Of a stretch of DNA of 53,787 bases, positions 43,796 to 51,821 are shown in pieces. This DNA is from JAFAGX01 sp035623255 (GTDB lineage Bacteria; Acidobacteriota; Terriglobia; Terriglobales; Acidobacteriaceae). The stretch's first letter is position 1. The number at the start of each line of letters is the position of its first letter. The DNA lies in assembly GCA_035623255.1 (NCBI GenBank), contig DASPTU010000046.1, forward strand, positions 1 through 53,787, read 5' to 3'. The notes under the pieces are model-generated. The model was not told the origin of the DNA, ran no database searches, and worked only from the letters and a program-made list of their open reading frames with translations. The translations under genes were made by a program, and so were the position numbers.

Positions 43796-44689
43796 ATGTT
43801 CAAGATCCTGAACGCTGAGTTCATTGCGCCTGGCATTAAACGTTTTGTCATTCAGGCGCCTCGCATCGCACGCAAGCACAAACCAGGGCAGTTCGTCATC
43901 CTGCGCGTGTACGAGGAAGGCGAGCGCATTCCGCTTACGATCGAAAAATCCGATCCGCCTCACGGCACCATCAACATCGTTGTGCAATCGGTCGGAAAGA
44001 CCACGCACCTGCTCAACTCTCTCAAGACCGGTGACAGCATCCGCGATGTAGTCGGCCCCTTGGGCAAACCCTCTGAGATCGAAAACTTCGGAACGGTCGT
44101 GGTCATGGGCGGCGGGGTAGGCACAGCAATGGCTTACCCAACGGCGGCGGCCCTGAAATGTGCCGGCAATCGCGTTATCTCAATTGTTGGGGCCCGTTGC
44201 AAGGAACTCATAATCCTCGAACACGAGATGCGCGAAGTCAGCGATGAACTGTTGATCACGACCGACGACGGAACGTACGCGGACAAAGGATTTGTCACCG
44301 ACAAGCTCCGTCAGTTGATCGAGAACGGTACCCGCATTGATCTGGTTCTAGCCGTCGGCCCGATTCCCATGATGCGGGCCGTCGCTGACATGACCCGCGA
44401 GAAGCACATTCGCACCATCGTGAGCCTCAATCCCATCATGATCGATGGAACCGGCATGTGCGGCGGTTGCCGCGTTCTTGTCGATGGAAAAAGCGAGTTC
44501 GCCTGCGTGGATGGTCCTGAATTCGATGCGCACCGCATCAACTTCGCCGTGCTGGTGCAGCGCAATGCGATGTATCGTACCGCCGAAGAGAAATCGATGG
44601 AGGATTTCCAGCGCGAGCGCGATTCCTTGCTCGCCAAAGTCCACGCCGAGCAGGAAGCTGAGTGCGCATTGCAAGGAGACCCCAGGTGA
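43796..44689 (+). CDS. nfnA: NADH-dependent ferredoxin:NADP oxidoreductase, small subunit (NfnA/SudB type)
   Basis: This 297-residue flavoprotein has an FAD domain (KPGQFVILRVYEEGERIPLTIE), an NAD-binding domain (VVMGGGVGTAMAYPTAAAL) and a C-terminal [2Fe-2S] site with C222, C225 and C237 followed by DGPEFDAH, whose acidic residue fits the Asp ligand known for this family. It is the NAD(H)-binding subunit of the electron-bifurcating NfnAB transhydrogenase, which links NADH, NADPH and ferredoxin. Dihydroorotate dehydrogenase electron-transfer subunits are close relatives, but the partner gene downstream settles the assignment. Start ATG 43796. Confidence 0.92.
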   Translation: MFKILNAEFIAPGIKRFVIQAPRIARKHKPGQFVILRVYEEGERIPLTIEKSDPPHGTINIVVQSVGKTTHLLNSLKTGDSIRDVVGPLGKPSEIENFGTVVVMGGGVGTAMAYPTAAALKCAGNRVISIVGARCKELIILEHEMREVSDELLITTDDGTYADKGFVTDKLRQLIENGTRIDLVLAVGPIPMMRAVADMTREKHIRTIVSLNPIMIDGTGMCGGCRVLVDGKSEFACVDGPEFDAHRINFAVLVQRNAMYRTAEEKSMEDFQRERDSLLAKVHAEQEAECALQGDPR

Positions 44690-46137
44690 GCCCGACCGCG
44701 AGCAGGTCGCCGAATCCGATACCGATCAAACAGCGCATGAAGGTGCCTCGGCAACTTATGCCAGAGCAGCCTCCGCTGCTGCGCGCCTGCAATTTCAAGG
44801 AAGTAAACCTTGGATACTCCGAGGAATTGGCCCGCCACGAGGCGCAGCGCTGCCTGGAGTGCGCAAAACCGACGTGCATCGACACGTGCCCGGTAGGGGT
44901 CAAGGTCAAAGAATTTGTCCAGTTGATCGTGGCCGGCGAATTCATGGCGGCGGCTGCCAAAATTCGCGAAGATAACGTACTGCCCGCCATCACCGGCCGG
45001 GTCTGCCCGCAAGAGGATCACTGCGAAGGCGGATGCCTGATGGGCAAGAAAGTACAGCCGGTCGGCATCGGGTATCTCGAGCGCTTTGTCGCCGATTACG
45101 AACAACAGCACATGGACCGCAGCACGATTCGCAGAGCCGAACCAACGGGAAAGAAAGTTGCCATCGTTGGCAGTGGCCCTTCCGGCCTGACTGCTGCTGG
45201 AGACCTGGTGCAAAAAGGCCACGAAGTGCACGTCTTCGAAGCTCTCCATGAATTAGGCGGCGTGCTGGTGTACGGGATCCCCGAATTCCGTCTCCCCAAG
45301 CAGATCATTCGTGAGCAGATCGACTACATGCGCGCCATGGGGGTGAACTTCGAGACGAATGTCGTAATCGGAAGGACTGTGACCATCAACGAACTGATGA
45401 ACGAAGAAGGCTTCGACGTCGTATTTATCGGCACAGGTGCGGGTTTGCCGGTGTTCATGGGAATTCCCGGCGAACACCTCAACGGCGTCTACTCCGCCAA
45501 TGAATTCCTGACGCGCATCAACCTCATGCACGCTTACGAATTCCCAAAGTTCGACGAGCCCATGCTCGACTTTCGCGGCAAGAATGTCGCCGTGATCGGC
45601 GGCGGTAACACGGCGCTGGACGCAATTCGTTCCGCGCTCCGTCTCGGTGCGGGCAAAGCATACGTTCTCTATCGCCGCAGCGAAGCCGAAATGCCAGCAC
45701 GGATCGAAGAAGTCAAACATGCGAAGCAGGAGGGTATCGAATTCCACATGTTGACTGCTCCGATCGAGTTCCTCTCCGATGGCAATGGATGGCTGAATGC
45801 CGCGCGCTGCATACGTATGCAACTGGGCGAACCGGATGCATCCGGACGCCGCCGCCCTGTGCCGATCGAAGGGTCGGAATTCAATCTGACGTTGTCGGTC
45901 GCGGTGATCGCGATTGGCACCAGCGCGAACCCTTTGATTCAGAGCACCACGCCAGGCCTTGCCACCAATAAACGGAATTACATCGAGGCGGATCCGGTAA
46001 CCCAGCGAACTTCTCGCCAAGGCGTCTTCGCGGGTGGAGATATCGTCACCGGCAGCGCAACCGTAATTCTGGCGATGGGCGCCGGCCGCCGCGCCGCCAA
46101 GTCCATCCACGAATATCTAACCACCAACCTCTGGTAA
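44686..46137 (+). CDS. nfnB: NADPH-dependent transhydrogenase/glutamate-synthase-like large subunit (NfnB/GltD family)
   Basis: GTG 44686 overlaps the nfnA stop by 4 nt and has AAGGAG at ideal distance, so it is preferred over the frame from 44662; it gives 483 residues. The N-terminal part binds two [4Fe-4S] clusters (CLECAKPTCIDTCPVGV and VCPQEDHCEGGC). Two Rossmann units follow: FAD site VAIVGSGPSGLTAAGDL and NADPH site VAVIGGGNTALDAIRSAL, ending with GVFAGGDIVTGSATVILAMGAGR. NfnB carries the bifurcating FAD. The same fold serves as the small subunit of glutamate synthase, but no large glutamate synthase gene is present; pairing with nfnA fits Nfn. Confidence 0.92.
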   Translation: MSPTASRSPNPIPIKQRMKVPRQLMPEQPPLLRACNFKEVNLGYSEELARHEAQRCLECAKPTCIDTCPVGVKVKEFVQLIVAGEFMAAAAKIREDNVLPAITGRVCPQEDHCEGGCLMGKKVQPVGIGYLERFVADYEQQHMDRSTIRRAEPTGKKVAIVGSGPSGLTAAGDLVQKGHEVHVFEALHELGGVLVYGIPEFRLPKQIIREQIDYMRAMGVNFETNVVIGRTVTINELMNEEGFDVVFIGTGAGLPVFMGIPGEHLNGVYSANEFLTRINLMHAYEFPKFDEPMLDFRGKNVAVIGGGNTALDAIRSALRLGAGKAYVLYRRSEAEMPARIEEVKHAKQEGIEFHMLTAPIEFLSDGNGWLNAARCIRMQLGEPDASGRRRPVPIEGSEFNLTLSVAVIAIGTSANPLIQSTTPGLATNKRNYIEADPVTQRTSRQGVFAGGDIVTGSATVILAMGAGRRAAKSIHEYLTTNLW

Positions 46138-46281
46138 CGGACCAACGGACGACCTAAACGCTGGACATCCTTTGTTTCGTCCCAAGATACAAGGTGAGTG
46201 TCGCGCTGACGATGGGAAGGCCAGACGCCGCTGGCTGGAGCAAACAGTCGTTAGCGCTCACCTCCATGCGATGCTACCCCT

Positions 46282-46355
46282 GTTGTGACCTCCCTCACAA
46301 CTGCTTGTGAGACGAGTCACGGCAGTTTGTTCACCTGCGAATTCTAATCAAATTG
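46282..46355 (+). promoter_or_regulatory. Tandem CRP/FNR-type operator and promoter of the small two-gene operon
   Basis: GTTGTGA-CCTCCC-TCACAAC (46282-46301, centre 46291.5) is a perfect match to the CRP consensus TGTGA-N6-TCACA. TTGTGA-GACGAG-TCAC (46305-46320, centre 46313.5) is a second site exactly 22 bp on, two helical turns. TCTAAT (46343-46348) is a 5-of-6 -10 hexamer, so the start near 46355 puts the sites at about -41.5 and -63.5. This is the clearest of three such promoters in the window. Confidence 0.7.
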
Positions 46356-46386
46356 GCCGACGGTGGCTGGCCTAAACGGAGACAAC

Positions 46387-46620
46387 ATGAAAGACGAAGA
46401 TCTGCTGAAGTGCCCATTGCTGCAGGGGCTCGACGCCATGCACCGCGCACAACTCCTGGGCTTGATTAACGACAGCAATTTGCGCGAGAAACTGGAAGGC
46501 TGTCTGGCGCAGCGGGAAAAAGACGCGCAGCCCTGCACCTCAGAACAACGCGATTTTCAAAAGGAAGTGCATAGCTGGAACCCGCAAAAGCTGGTTTTCA
46601 GCCGAAGCCCGAAGGAGTAA
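46387..46620 (+). CDS. Small conserved-looking protein of unknown function
   Basis: ATG 46387 has GGAG 5 nt upstream, giving 77 residues; the frame from 46363 lacks a ribosome site. The protein is helical and charged, starting KDEDLLKCPLLQGLDAMHRA, with three cysteines (positions about 9, 39 and 50) and a basic, Trp-containing tail. The opening resembles the first helix of cyclic-nucleotide-binding regulators but the rest of that domain is absent, so no function is claimed. It is the first gene of an operon under tandem CRP/FNR-type sites. The Cys-rich gene follows 30 bp downstream. Confidence 0.7.
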   Translation: MKDEDLLKCPLLQGLDAMHRAQLLGLINDSNLREKLEGCLAQREKDAQPCTSEQRDFQKEVHSWNPQKLVFSRSPKE

Positions 46621-46650
46621 GCTTTACGCTGCGCTGTAAAAGGAGCGCAG

Positions 46651-46956
46651 ATGCATAACAGCCTGCACTTCACCACCTTCGACCCCTTGCGGGACGCGCC
46701 GGAGTCTTGCCAGTTGTGTGGAAAGCGTCCCCCCGTATTCCACTTCGAACTCTCCCGTCAGAAGCTCTCAGAACAGCCCTGCCACAAAAAAGGATTCTGC
46801 TGCCATTTATGTGCGGCGCGCCTTGTGCGCATACTCGAGCGCACGGAATCGCTACAGTGGACCGCTGAGGAGGCTGTGCTCGCAGCCGACGACTTCGACA
46901 CCGCAGAATTCCAGCAGCGCCTCGAGTCGCTACGCTCAGTTCTGGAGCCAACGTAA
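46651..46956 (+). CDS. Small Cys-rich protein, probable zinc or metal site
   Basis: This 101-residue protein has AAAGGAG upstream of ATG. Cysteines occur as C20-x2-C23 and C50-C51-x2-C54, with C44 between, a pattern suited to one zinc ribbon or a small metal centre; His11-type residues add possible ligands. The C-terminal half is helical and acidic (TAEEAVLAADDFDTAEFQQRLESLRSVL). I know no exact family. It is co-transcribed with the small gene before it and shares a promoter type with nfnAB and gdhA, which suggests a role in redox or nitrogen response. That is inference. Confidence 0.72.
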   Translation: MHNSLHFTTFDPLRDAPESCQLCGKRPPVFHFELSRQKLSEQPCHKKGFCCHLCAARLVRILERTESLQWTAEEAVLAADDFDTAEFQQRLESLRSVLEPT

Positions 46957-47044
46957 CAATTTCAGCTATCTCGGCCAACCCCCTCGCCAAAACGCATCCG
47001 TGACTCATCCTCACAATCCCTGAAATAATCGGCTGTGGGGTGGC

Positions 47045-48121
47045 GTGAAATCCATTAGCGAAATCTCGGCTTTTGTGAACCAGGCCGCTCGAGAGGCCGG
47101 CTTCGATCTGACCGGAATCGCTCCCGTCCGCGAATTCGCGGAGCTGGCAGGGCTTTCTAAATGGATCGCTGCAGGACGTGCGGGGGAAATGAAGTATATG
47201 GAAGCCCGCGACGAAATCGGGAATCTCAAGCGTTCAAGCTTGCGAAGTGTAGCTCCTTGGGCGCGCAGCGTCATCGTATGCGCGATCAACTACAACACCG
47301 CCCAACCTTACTCGACTCAGGTCCAGGATCCGGACCGGGGATGGATTTCTCGTTACGCATGGAGCCGCGAAGATTATCACGAAGCCGTCATGCGAAGGCT
47401 GCGGGTCGTCGAGGCCAAGCTGCATGCAGCTGTCAATCCTCCTGATGAGCCCAGCGAATTGACGACTCGTGCTTACGTGGACACAGGCCCGTTGGTCGAG
47501 CGCGTTTATGCCAGGTACGCCGGCGTCGGCTGGATCGGAAAAAACACATGCATCCTGAACCAGAAGTTAGGGTCCTGGCTTTTTCTTGGCGTGATCCTGA
47601 CCTCGCTTGAGCTCATACCCGATTTACCCGCCCCGGATCGCTGCGGCACGTGTACGCGCTGTATTGAGGCGTGCCCAACAGACGCACTGGTCGCCCCTTA
47701 TCAGCTCGACTCCAACCGTTGCATCTCTTATTTGACCATTGAAAAACGTGGCTCCATTCCTGAGGATCTTCGCGACGGCCTCGGGCGGCATGTTTTCGGC
47801 TGCGATATCTGCCAGGATGTCTGTCCCTGGAACCGCAAGGCGCCCGCAACGGCTGCGGCCGAATTTCAGCCCAGAGAAGACCTCGTCAATCCAGCACTGG
47901 AGTGGCTGGCAGAAATGAGGGCGGAGGAATTTCGCGACAAATTCCGCGGCTCTCCCATCCGCCGCGCCAAGCGCAACGGTCTCCACCGGAATGCTGTCGT
48001 TGCGATGGGCAACAGTGGAGATCGCAGGTTCATCCCGCTTCTGGAAAAGCTCGCCGGCGGCGAAGACGCTGTCCTCGCGGAGCATGCCAAATGGGCAGCC
48101 AGAAAACTCCTGACCTCATAA
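47045..48121 (+). CDS. queG: Epoxyqueuosine reductase (QueG)
   Basis: This 358-residue cobalamin and iron-sulfur enzyme makes the last step of queuosine, converting epoxyqueuosine in tRNA to queuosine. The N-terminal reductive-dehalogenase-like domain contains YVDTGPLVERVYARYAGVGWIGKN, and two [4Fe-4S] ferredoxin motifs follow (CGTCTRCIEACPTDAL and CDICQDVCPWN). The C-terminal ~100 residues form the helical HEAT-like tail of bacterial QueG (RAKRNGLHRNAVVAMGNSGD). Length is typical. The ORF is read from ATG 47045 after a non-coding gap of 88 bp. Confidence 0.95.
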   Translation: MKSISEISAFVNQAAREAGFDLTGIAPVREFAELAGLSKWIAAGRAGEMKYMEARDEIGNLKRSSLRSVAPWARSVIVCAINYNTAQPYSTQVQDPDRGWISRYAWSREDYHEAVMRRLRVVEAKLHAAVNPPDEPSELTTRAYVDTGPLVERVYARYAGVGWIGKNTCILNQKLGSWLFLGVILTSLELIPDLPAPDRCGTCTRCIEACPTDALVAPYQLDSNRCISYLTIEKRGSIPEDLRDGLGRHVFGCDICQDVCPWNRKAPATAAAEFQPREDLVNPALEWLAEMRAEEFRDKFRGSPIRRAKRNGLHRNAVVAMGNSGDRRFIPLLEKLAGGEDAVLAEHAKWAARKLLTS

Positions 48122-48133
48122 CCACGTGCTAGC

Positions 48134-50125
48134 ATGATTTCAGGCCCTCGCGGCAGCCCGGCTATGTTTCGCCCCCGCGTTTTTCGAGTTCTGTTGGTAA
48201 TGCTTTTCGCCTCCATCGCTTTGCGGCCGCGGAAGCTCGAGGCCAGCAGCGAACCACACTGGATTCGTGTGGATTCTGACCATTTTTCCGTTCTGACCGA
48301 TTCGGATGAGAAGAAGGCCCACGAAGTCGTCGCCCGTTTCGAGCAGATGCGTGCAGTATTCGCCCAACTCATGTACAAGAGCCGGATCAACATGTCCGAG
48401 CCGATCGATATCATCGCTTTTCGCAATGAGGATGAATACGAGAAGTATGCGCCCGCCCGCCAGGGCTCAGGCCTCGGTTCCGCTTTTTTTATTTCTGGCG
48501 AGGATTGTTATTATTTCGTTCTCAATCTCTCCCAGGACGGCAGCTGGCGGACCATTTCCCGCAACTTCGCGCAGGCGCTGCTGAACTACAACTATCCGCC
48601 GACCCAGCCGTGGTTCGACGACGGTTTCACGCAGTATTTTTCCAGTCTTCAGCTAAATGACAAACAAATGCAAATCGGCGGCGACCCTGGCCTGGCTACC
48701 AGCCAGTCCTTCGCCAGCCTCCTCGAAAAAGCGAATTGGTTCAGCTTGACCGAGTTGTTTTCAGCCGGACCGGACCGAACAACTCAGCCACTACTTCAAG
48801 CCGAGTCGTGGATCGTCATGCATTACTTGCTCAACAAGGAGAAACTGCCTGCCGCCGGCACTTATTTCAGCGCAGTGGAAAACGAAAAGCTACCGGTCGA
48901 CCAGGCCATTCAAAAGGCCTTCGGCATGAGTTCATCCCAGATGCAGCAGGCGGTTCAGGACTACTTCCATTCCATTCTTCCGGCACTTCAACCAGGAGAA
49001 GAGGCGAAAGCAGCCCAGGCTTCATTTCAGAATGGCACGCCCGCTCCGGTCACCGCTGACGTTATTGGTACCAGCAGTCACGAAATGCTCATCGGACTAG
49101 CCCAGTCCCTGGTAGCCGAGATGAGCCTTCGCGTACCTGAGCACCGCGATGCGGCCCACAATGAACTCGAATCTCTCATCGCACAACCGAAAATGGACAA
49201 CGTTGCTGCGCATCGGGCCCTCGCGTGGGACGCGATGCAACAACAGAGATATGACAATGCCGTCGATGAACTGGGAAGGGCGCTCACGATTGACAACAAA
49301 GATCCAATGACCCACTACTATCTGGCGCTTTATAAGTTTCAGCAGGCGCGCCTCAGTGGGCAAGAAATGAAGGGCCTCGCCAACATGATGCAGGATCTCC
49401 ACTACGTGCTCGACTGGGATCATGAGTTCGCAGAGGCTTATTACATGTTGGCGATTGCGCAAACTGAAGGTGGCGGATTGCGTGCGGCGGCCGATTCCAT
49501 CCGCACGGCAATCCAGCTTAGCCCGCGAAGAACCGATTACGTTCTCGAGCTGGCAAGAATTTATGAAGAAGGCAAAAACTGGGATGCAGCAACGGCTTTG
49601 CTGGAGCGCCTCGCAACCAATTCCAATGGCGAGATCGCAACCGCCGCAAAAAAGGACCTGCACAACCTGCCCTACATAAAGAAGTACGGGTTACCGCCAG
49701 TCGACGCGGCATCTGCAGGAACGCGGCAAAACTCCCTCAGTACCGGATCGGCCGCTGCGACCGCGCCGATCGCCACTGAACAGCGAAGCGCAGGAAGCAC
49801 CCCACCACAAGCCGCCGCTTCTCCCGCAAATGAAGAAAGCAACGAAACCTCCGTCCAGCCTCCGGCAACCCCCCAAATCGACAGACGCCCGGTCCGCTAT
49901 GTGAAAGGCAGACTTGTTTCGGTGGATTGCTCTCAGGCGCCGGTCGCGATCATAACCGTCACCGCAGGCGGGAAAATAATGAGATTCCGCACCCCGGATT
50001 ACAAGTCACTCATGCTGGTGGGAGAAGATACCTTCTCGTGTGATTGGGTAAATCGCCCGGCTTCCGTGAATTACAAAGCTGGAGGCAAGGCCGACGGGGA
50101 TCTGGTGTCGCTCGAAATCCACTAG
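48134..50125 (+). CDS. TPR protein with degenerate DUF1570-like peptidase domain
   Basis: This 663-residue protein has an N-terminal hydrophobic signal (about 11-30; M11 is a possible start). The next ~180 residues look like a DUF1570/gluzincin domain (HWIRVDSDHFSVLTDSD, then WFDDGFTQYFS), but where active relatives have HExxH this has RNFAQ (143-147), and the WxxEG glutamate is Asp162 or Asp163 (FDDGF). TPR repeats (about 345-505; QQQRYDNAVDELGRALTIDN) and a Pro/Ala/Thr-rich linker follow. A small C-terminal domain closes it (RYVKGRLVSVDCSQAPV). It is likely an exported scaffold without protease activity. Its stop is 8 bp from the convergent gene end at 50134. Confidence 0.8.
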   Translation: MISGPRGSPAMFRPRVFRVLLVMLFASIALRPRKLEASSEPHWIRVDSDHFSVLTDSDEKKAHEVVARFEQMRAVFAQLMYKSRINMSEPIDIIAFRNEDEYEKYAPARQGSGLGSAFFISGEDCYYFVLNLSQDGSWRTISRNFAQALLNYNYPPTQPWFDDGFTQYFSSLQLNDKQMQIGGDPGLATSQSFASLLEKANWFSLTELFSAGPDRTTQPLLQAESWIVMHYLLNKEKLPAAGTYFSAVENEKLPVDQAIQKAFGMSSSQMQQAVQDYFHSILPALQPGEEAKAAQASFQNGTPAPVTADVIGTSSHEMLIGLAQSLVAEMSLRVPEHRDAAHNELESLIAQPKMDNVAAHRALAWDAMQQQRYDNAVDELGRALTIDNKDPMTHYYLALYKFQQARLSGQEMKGLANMMQDLHYVLDWDHEFAEAYYMLAIAQTEGGGLRAAADSIRTAIQLSPRRTDYVLELARIYEEGKNWDAATALLERLATNSNGEIATAAKKDLHNLPYIKKYGLPPVDAASAGTRQNSLSTGSAAATAPIATEQRSAGSTPPQAAASPANEESNETSVQPPATPQIDRRPVRYVKGRLVSVDCSQAPVAIITVTAGGKIMRFRTPDYKSLMLVGEDTFSCDWVNRPASVNYKAGGKADGDLVSLEIH

Positions 50126-50133
50126 CAAGCGAT

Positions 50134-50988
50134 CTATGGTTTCGGGTCCACCAATGCATCCCGCGTACGATTCAGCGTGAACTCGATCGACTCCCGCGGA
50201 ATGCTTGTCACAAATGGTCTCACCAGCCAGCCCAGCCCAACCGGAATATCGCGCGTCAGAGAAATGGCTTCAAGTTGCACGTAGACGCCACCATCCCTCT
50301 GCAGAAAGCGCCAGTACGAGTTCAGCCGCCACATGAAGCCGCTGTCATTGCCTACGGGCTTGTCGGACTCGTTGGGCTTGCCGGCATTTTCGACCTCAGC
50401 GATTCGGGTGCTGTAGGAATACGACGCCGCACGGTCGCCGCTGATGGGAACGTATTTGACGTCGTAGTCGGTATCGAGAATCACGGTAATGATCTTGCTC
50501 TTTCTCAGCCGCAGAAACACTGTAAAGTCGTTGCCGTTTCGCTGAACCAATCTCGAGCGTTGCACGTCCGGCGCGTAGAATTTGTACTGGTTGTTATAGT
50601 CTTGCACGAACTGGAGAGTTCGAGCCAGGCTGACCCCGGGAATAAAGACCATTCCAATCCAGTGATGAATCAGCCCATGTGGCACTGTTATCTGTTCCGA
50701 GAGCGGCATCCGTTCCGTCATCACTTCACCCTTTTTCAGCAAGCCGTAGTCCTTCTTCCTCTCAACCGCCGTGAATCCGTCAATCTGCAGAAATGGCCCC
50801 GCGCTCAATTCTTGCGCCATCTGCTTCTCGCGCTGCTCCACATAAGTGTTAAACGCCTTCACAGTGTCCGACCGGAGTTGCTCGGCGGCGCTTAGCGGCA
50901 CGCCCCTGATCGCGAACACTGCCAGCGCGGCCAGGCCGATCATCACCTTTGAATGTTGCTTTCCCAAGCCGTTATGATGGCAAGCCAT
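50134..50988 (-). CDS. Hypothetical exported protein
   Basis: The frame could open at 51222, but that would run deep into the divergent regulator gene. ATG 50988 gives 284 residues with a signal-like N-terminus (MACHHNGLGKQHSKVMIGLAALAVFAIRG; basic then hydrophobic). ATG 50943 is the other option. The mature part is mixed alpha/beta with DGFTAVERKKDYGLLKKGE and HGLIHHWIGMVFIPG blocks and a C-terminal ESIEFTLNRTRDALVDP, a pattern of lipid- or START-like binding proteins, but I would not name it. The start codon overlaps the divergent gene's start codon in a single CATG. Confidence 0.7.
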   Translation of the reverse strand: MACHHNGLGKQHSKVMIGLAALAVFAIRGVPLSAAEQLRSDTVKAFNTYVEQREKQMAQELSAGPFLQIDGFTAVERKKDYGLLKKGEVMTERMPLSEQITVPHGLIHHWIGMVFIPGVSLARTLQFVQDYNNQYKFYAPDVQRSRLVQRNGNDFTVFLRLRKSKIITVILDTDYDVKYVPISGDRAASYSYSTRIAEVENAGKPNESDKPVGNDSGFMWRLNSYWRFLQRDGGVYVQLEAISLTRDIPVGLGWLVRPFVTSIPRESIEFTLNRTRDALVDPKP

Positions 50989-51811
50989 GCCTGAGCAGGC
51001 GAAGAAAGGCTTCCGTTTCGGCGTCTTCGAAATTGATGCCGTCAGCGGCGAACTGCGCAAATCTGGAGTGCGCCTAAAGTTGCAAGACCAGCCTTTCCAG
51101 GTGCTGCTCATCATGCTCGAACGCGCCGGCGAAGTCGTCAGCCGCGATGAGCTACGCCAGCGACTTTGGCCCTCTGATACGTTCGTCGATTTCGACCACA
51201 GCTTGAATACCATCATCAACAAATTACGTGAGGTCTTGGGAGACTCAGCATCCAGCCCCCGCTACATCGAGACGTTAGCAAAACGTGGTTATCGCTTTCT
51301 GGTTCGAGTAGACCCTCTAAACGGTGAATCGGCTGCAACATCCCAGCGCCCGGTTACGAAAACTACCTCATCGCTTCTGACTCAGCCGGACGAATTACCC
51401 GCAGTGCACCACGGATTCATACGGGCACTATTTTTGCTGATCCAAATTATGTACCTGAGTTTTTACCTCACCGCCTTGGCCCGCCTGTCTGCAATTCAAC
51501 AACTGCTAGATCGAAAGTTAGGCGCCGCCGACTGGATCACAGTCCTCCTGGTGGCGTCCGCTGCCATCGGAATTCCCATCCGGCTTTATCTGCTTTCCTC
51601 CGTTTCCTTCGATGTGAAGGATCTCAGCCGAAAATTTCTCCGTATCTTTGTCCCCACTTTCATATTGGATGAACTGTGGGCGCTGGCGCCATTTCTGCTT
51701 GCTCCGCAAATCGGGATTGGATTGGCGTTGGCCGCAACCGCTGCCCTGCTGTACGTTCCTTTTGCTGAGCGCACGCTGGTGTTGATGCGTGATCGCTCGC
51801 GTCCGGCCTGA
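50987..51811 (+). CDS. Winged-helix DNA-binding protein with four membrane helices
   Basis: This 274-residue protein starts with a complete OmpR/CadC-type winged helix (about 8-105: FGVFEIDAVSGELRKSG, VVSRDELRQRLWPSDTFVDFDHSLNTIINKLREVLGD, YIETLAKRGYRF). A linker leads to four hydrophobic helices (about 145-165, 178-196, 211-232, 238-258). In ToxR/CadC-like proteins a membrane segment ties DNA binding to an external sensor, but here the C-terminal part is only helices with short loops, so sensing would occur in the membrane. The gene is divergent from the exported protein above, its likeliest target. No strong ribosome site is visible. Confidence 0.85.
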   Translation: MPEQAKKGFRFGVFEIDAVSGELRKSGVRLKLQDQPFQVLLIMLERAGEVVSRDELRQRLWPSDTFVDFDHSLNTIINKLREVLGDSASSPRYIETLAKRGYRFLVRVDPLNGESAATSQRPVTKTTSSLLTQPDELPAVHHGFIRALFLLIQIMYLSFYLTALARLSAIQQLLDRKLGAADWITVLLVASAAIGIPIRLYLLSSVSFDVKDLSRKFLRIFVPTFILDELWALAPFLLAPQIGIGLALAATAALLYVPFAERTLVLMRDRSRPA

Positions 51812-51821
51812 GGCCCATACC

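Noticed and set aside
44311..46110. Two long minus-strand frames opposite nfnA/nfnB
   Set aside because: They lie opposite conserved iron-sulfur and Rossmann motifs and show no protein family features.
47000..47014. GTGA-N7-TCAC palindrome before queG
   Set aside because: Again a 7-nt spacer and no -10 hexamer 30 bp downstream.
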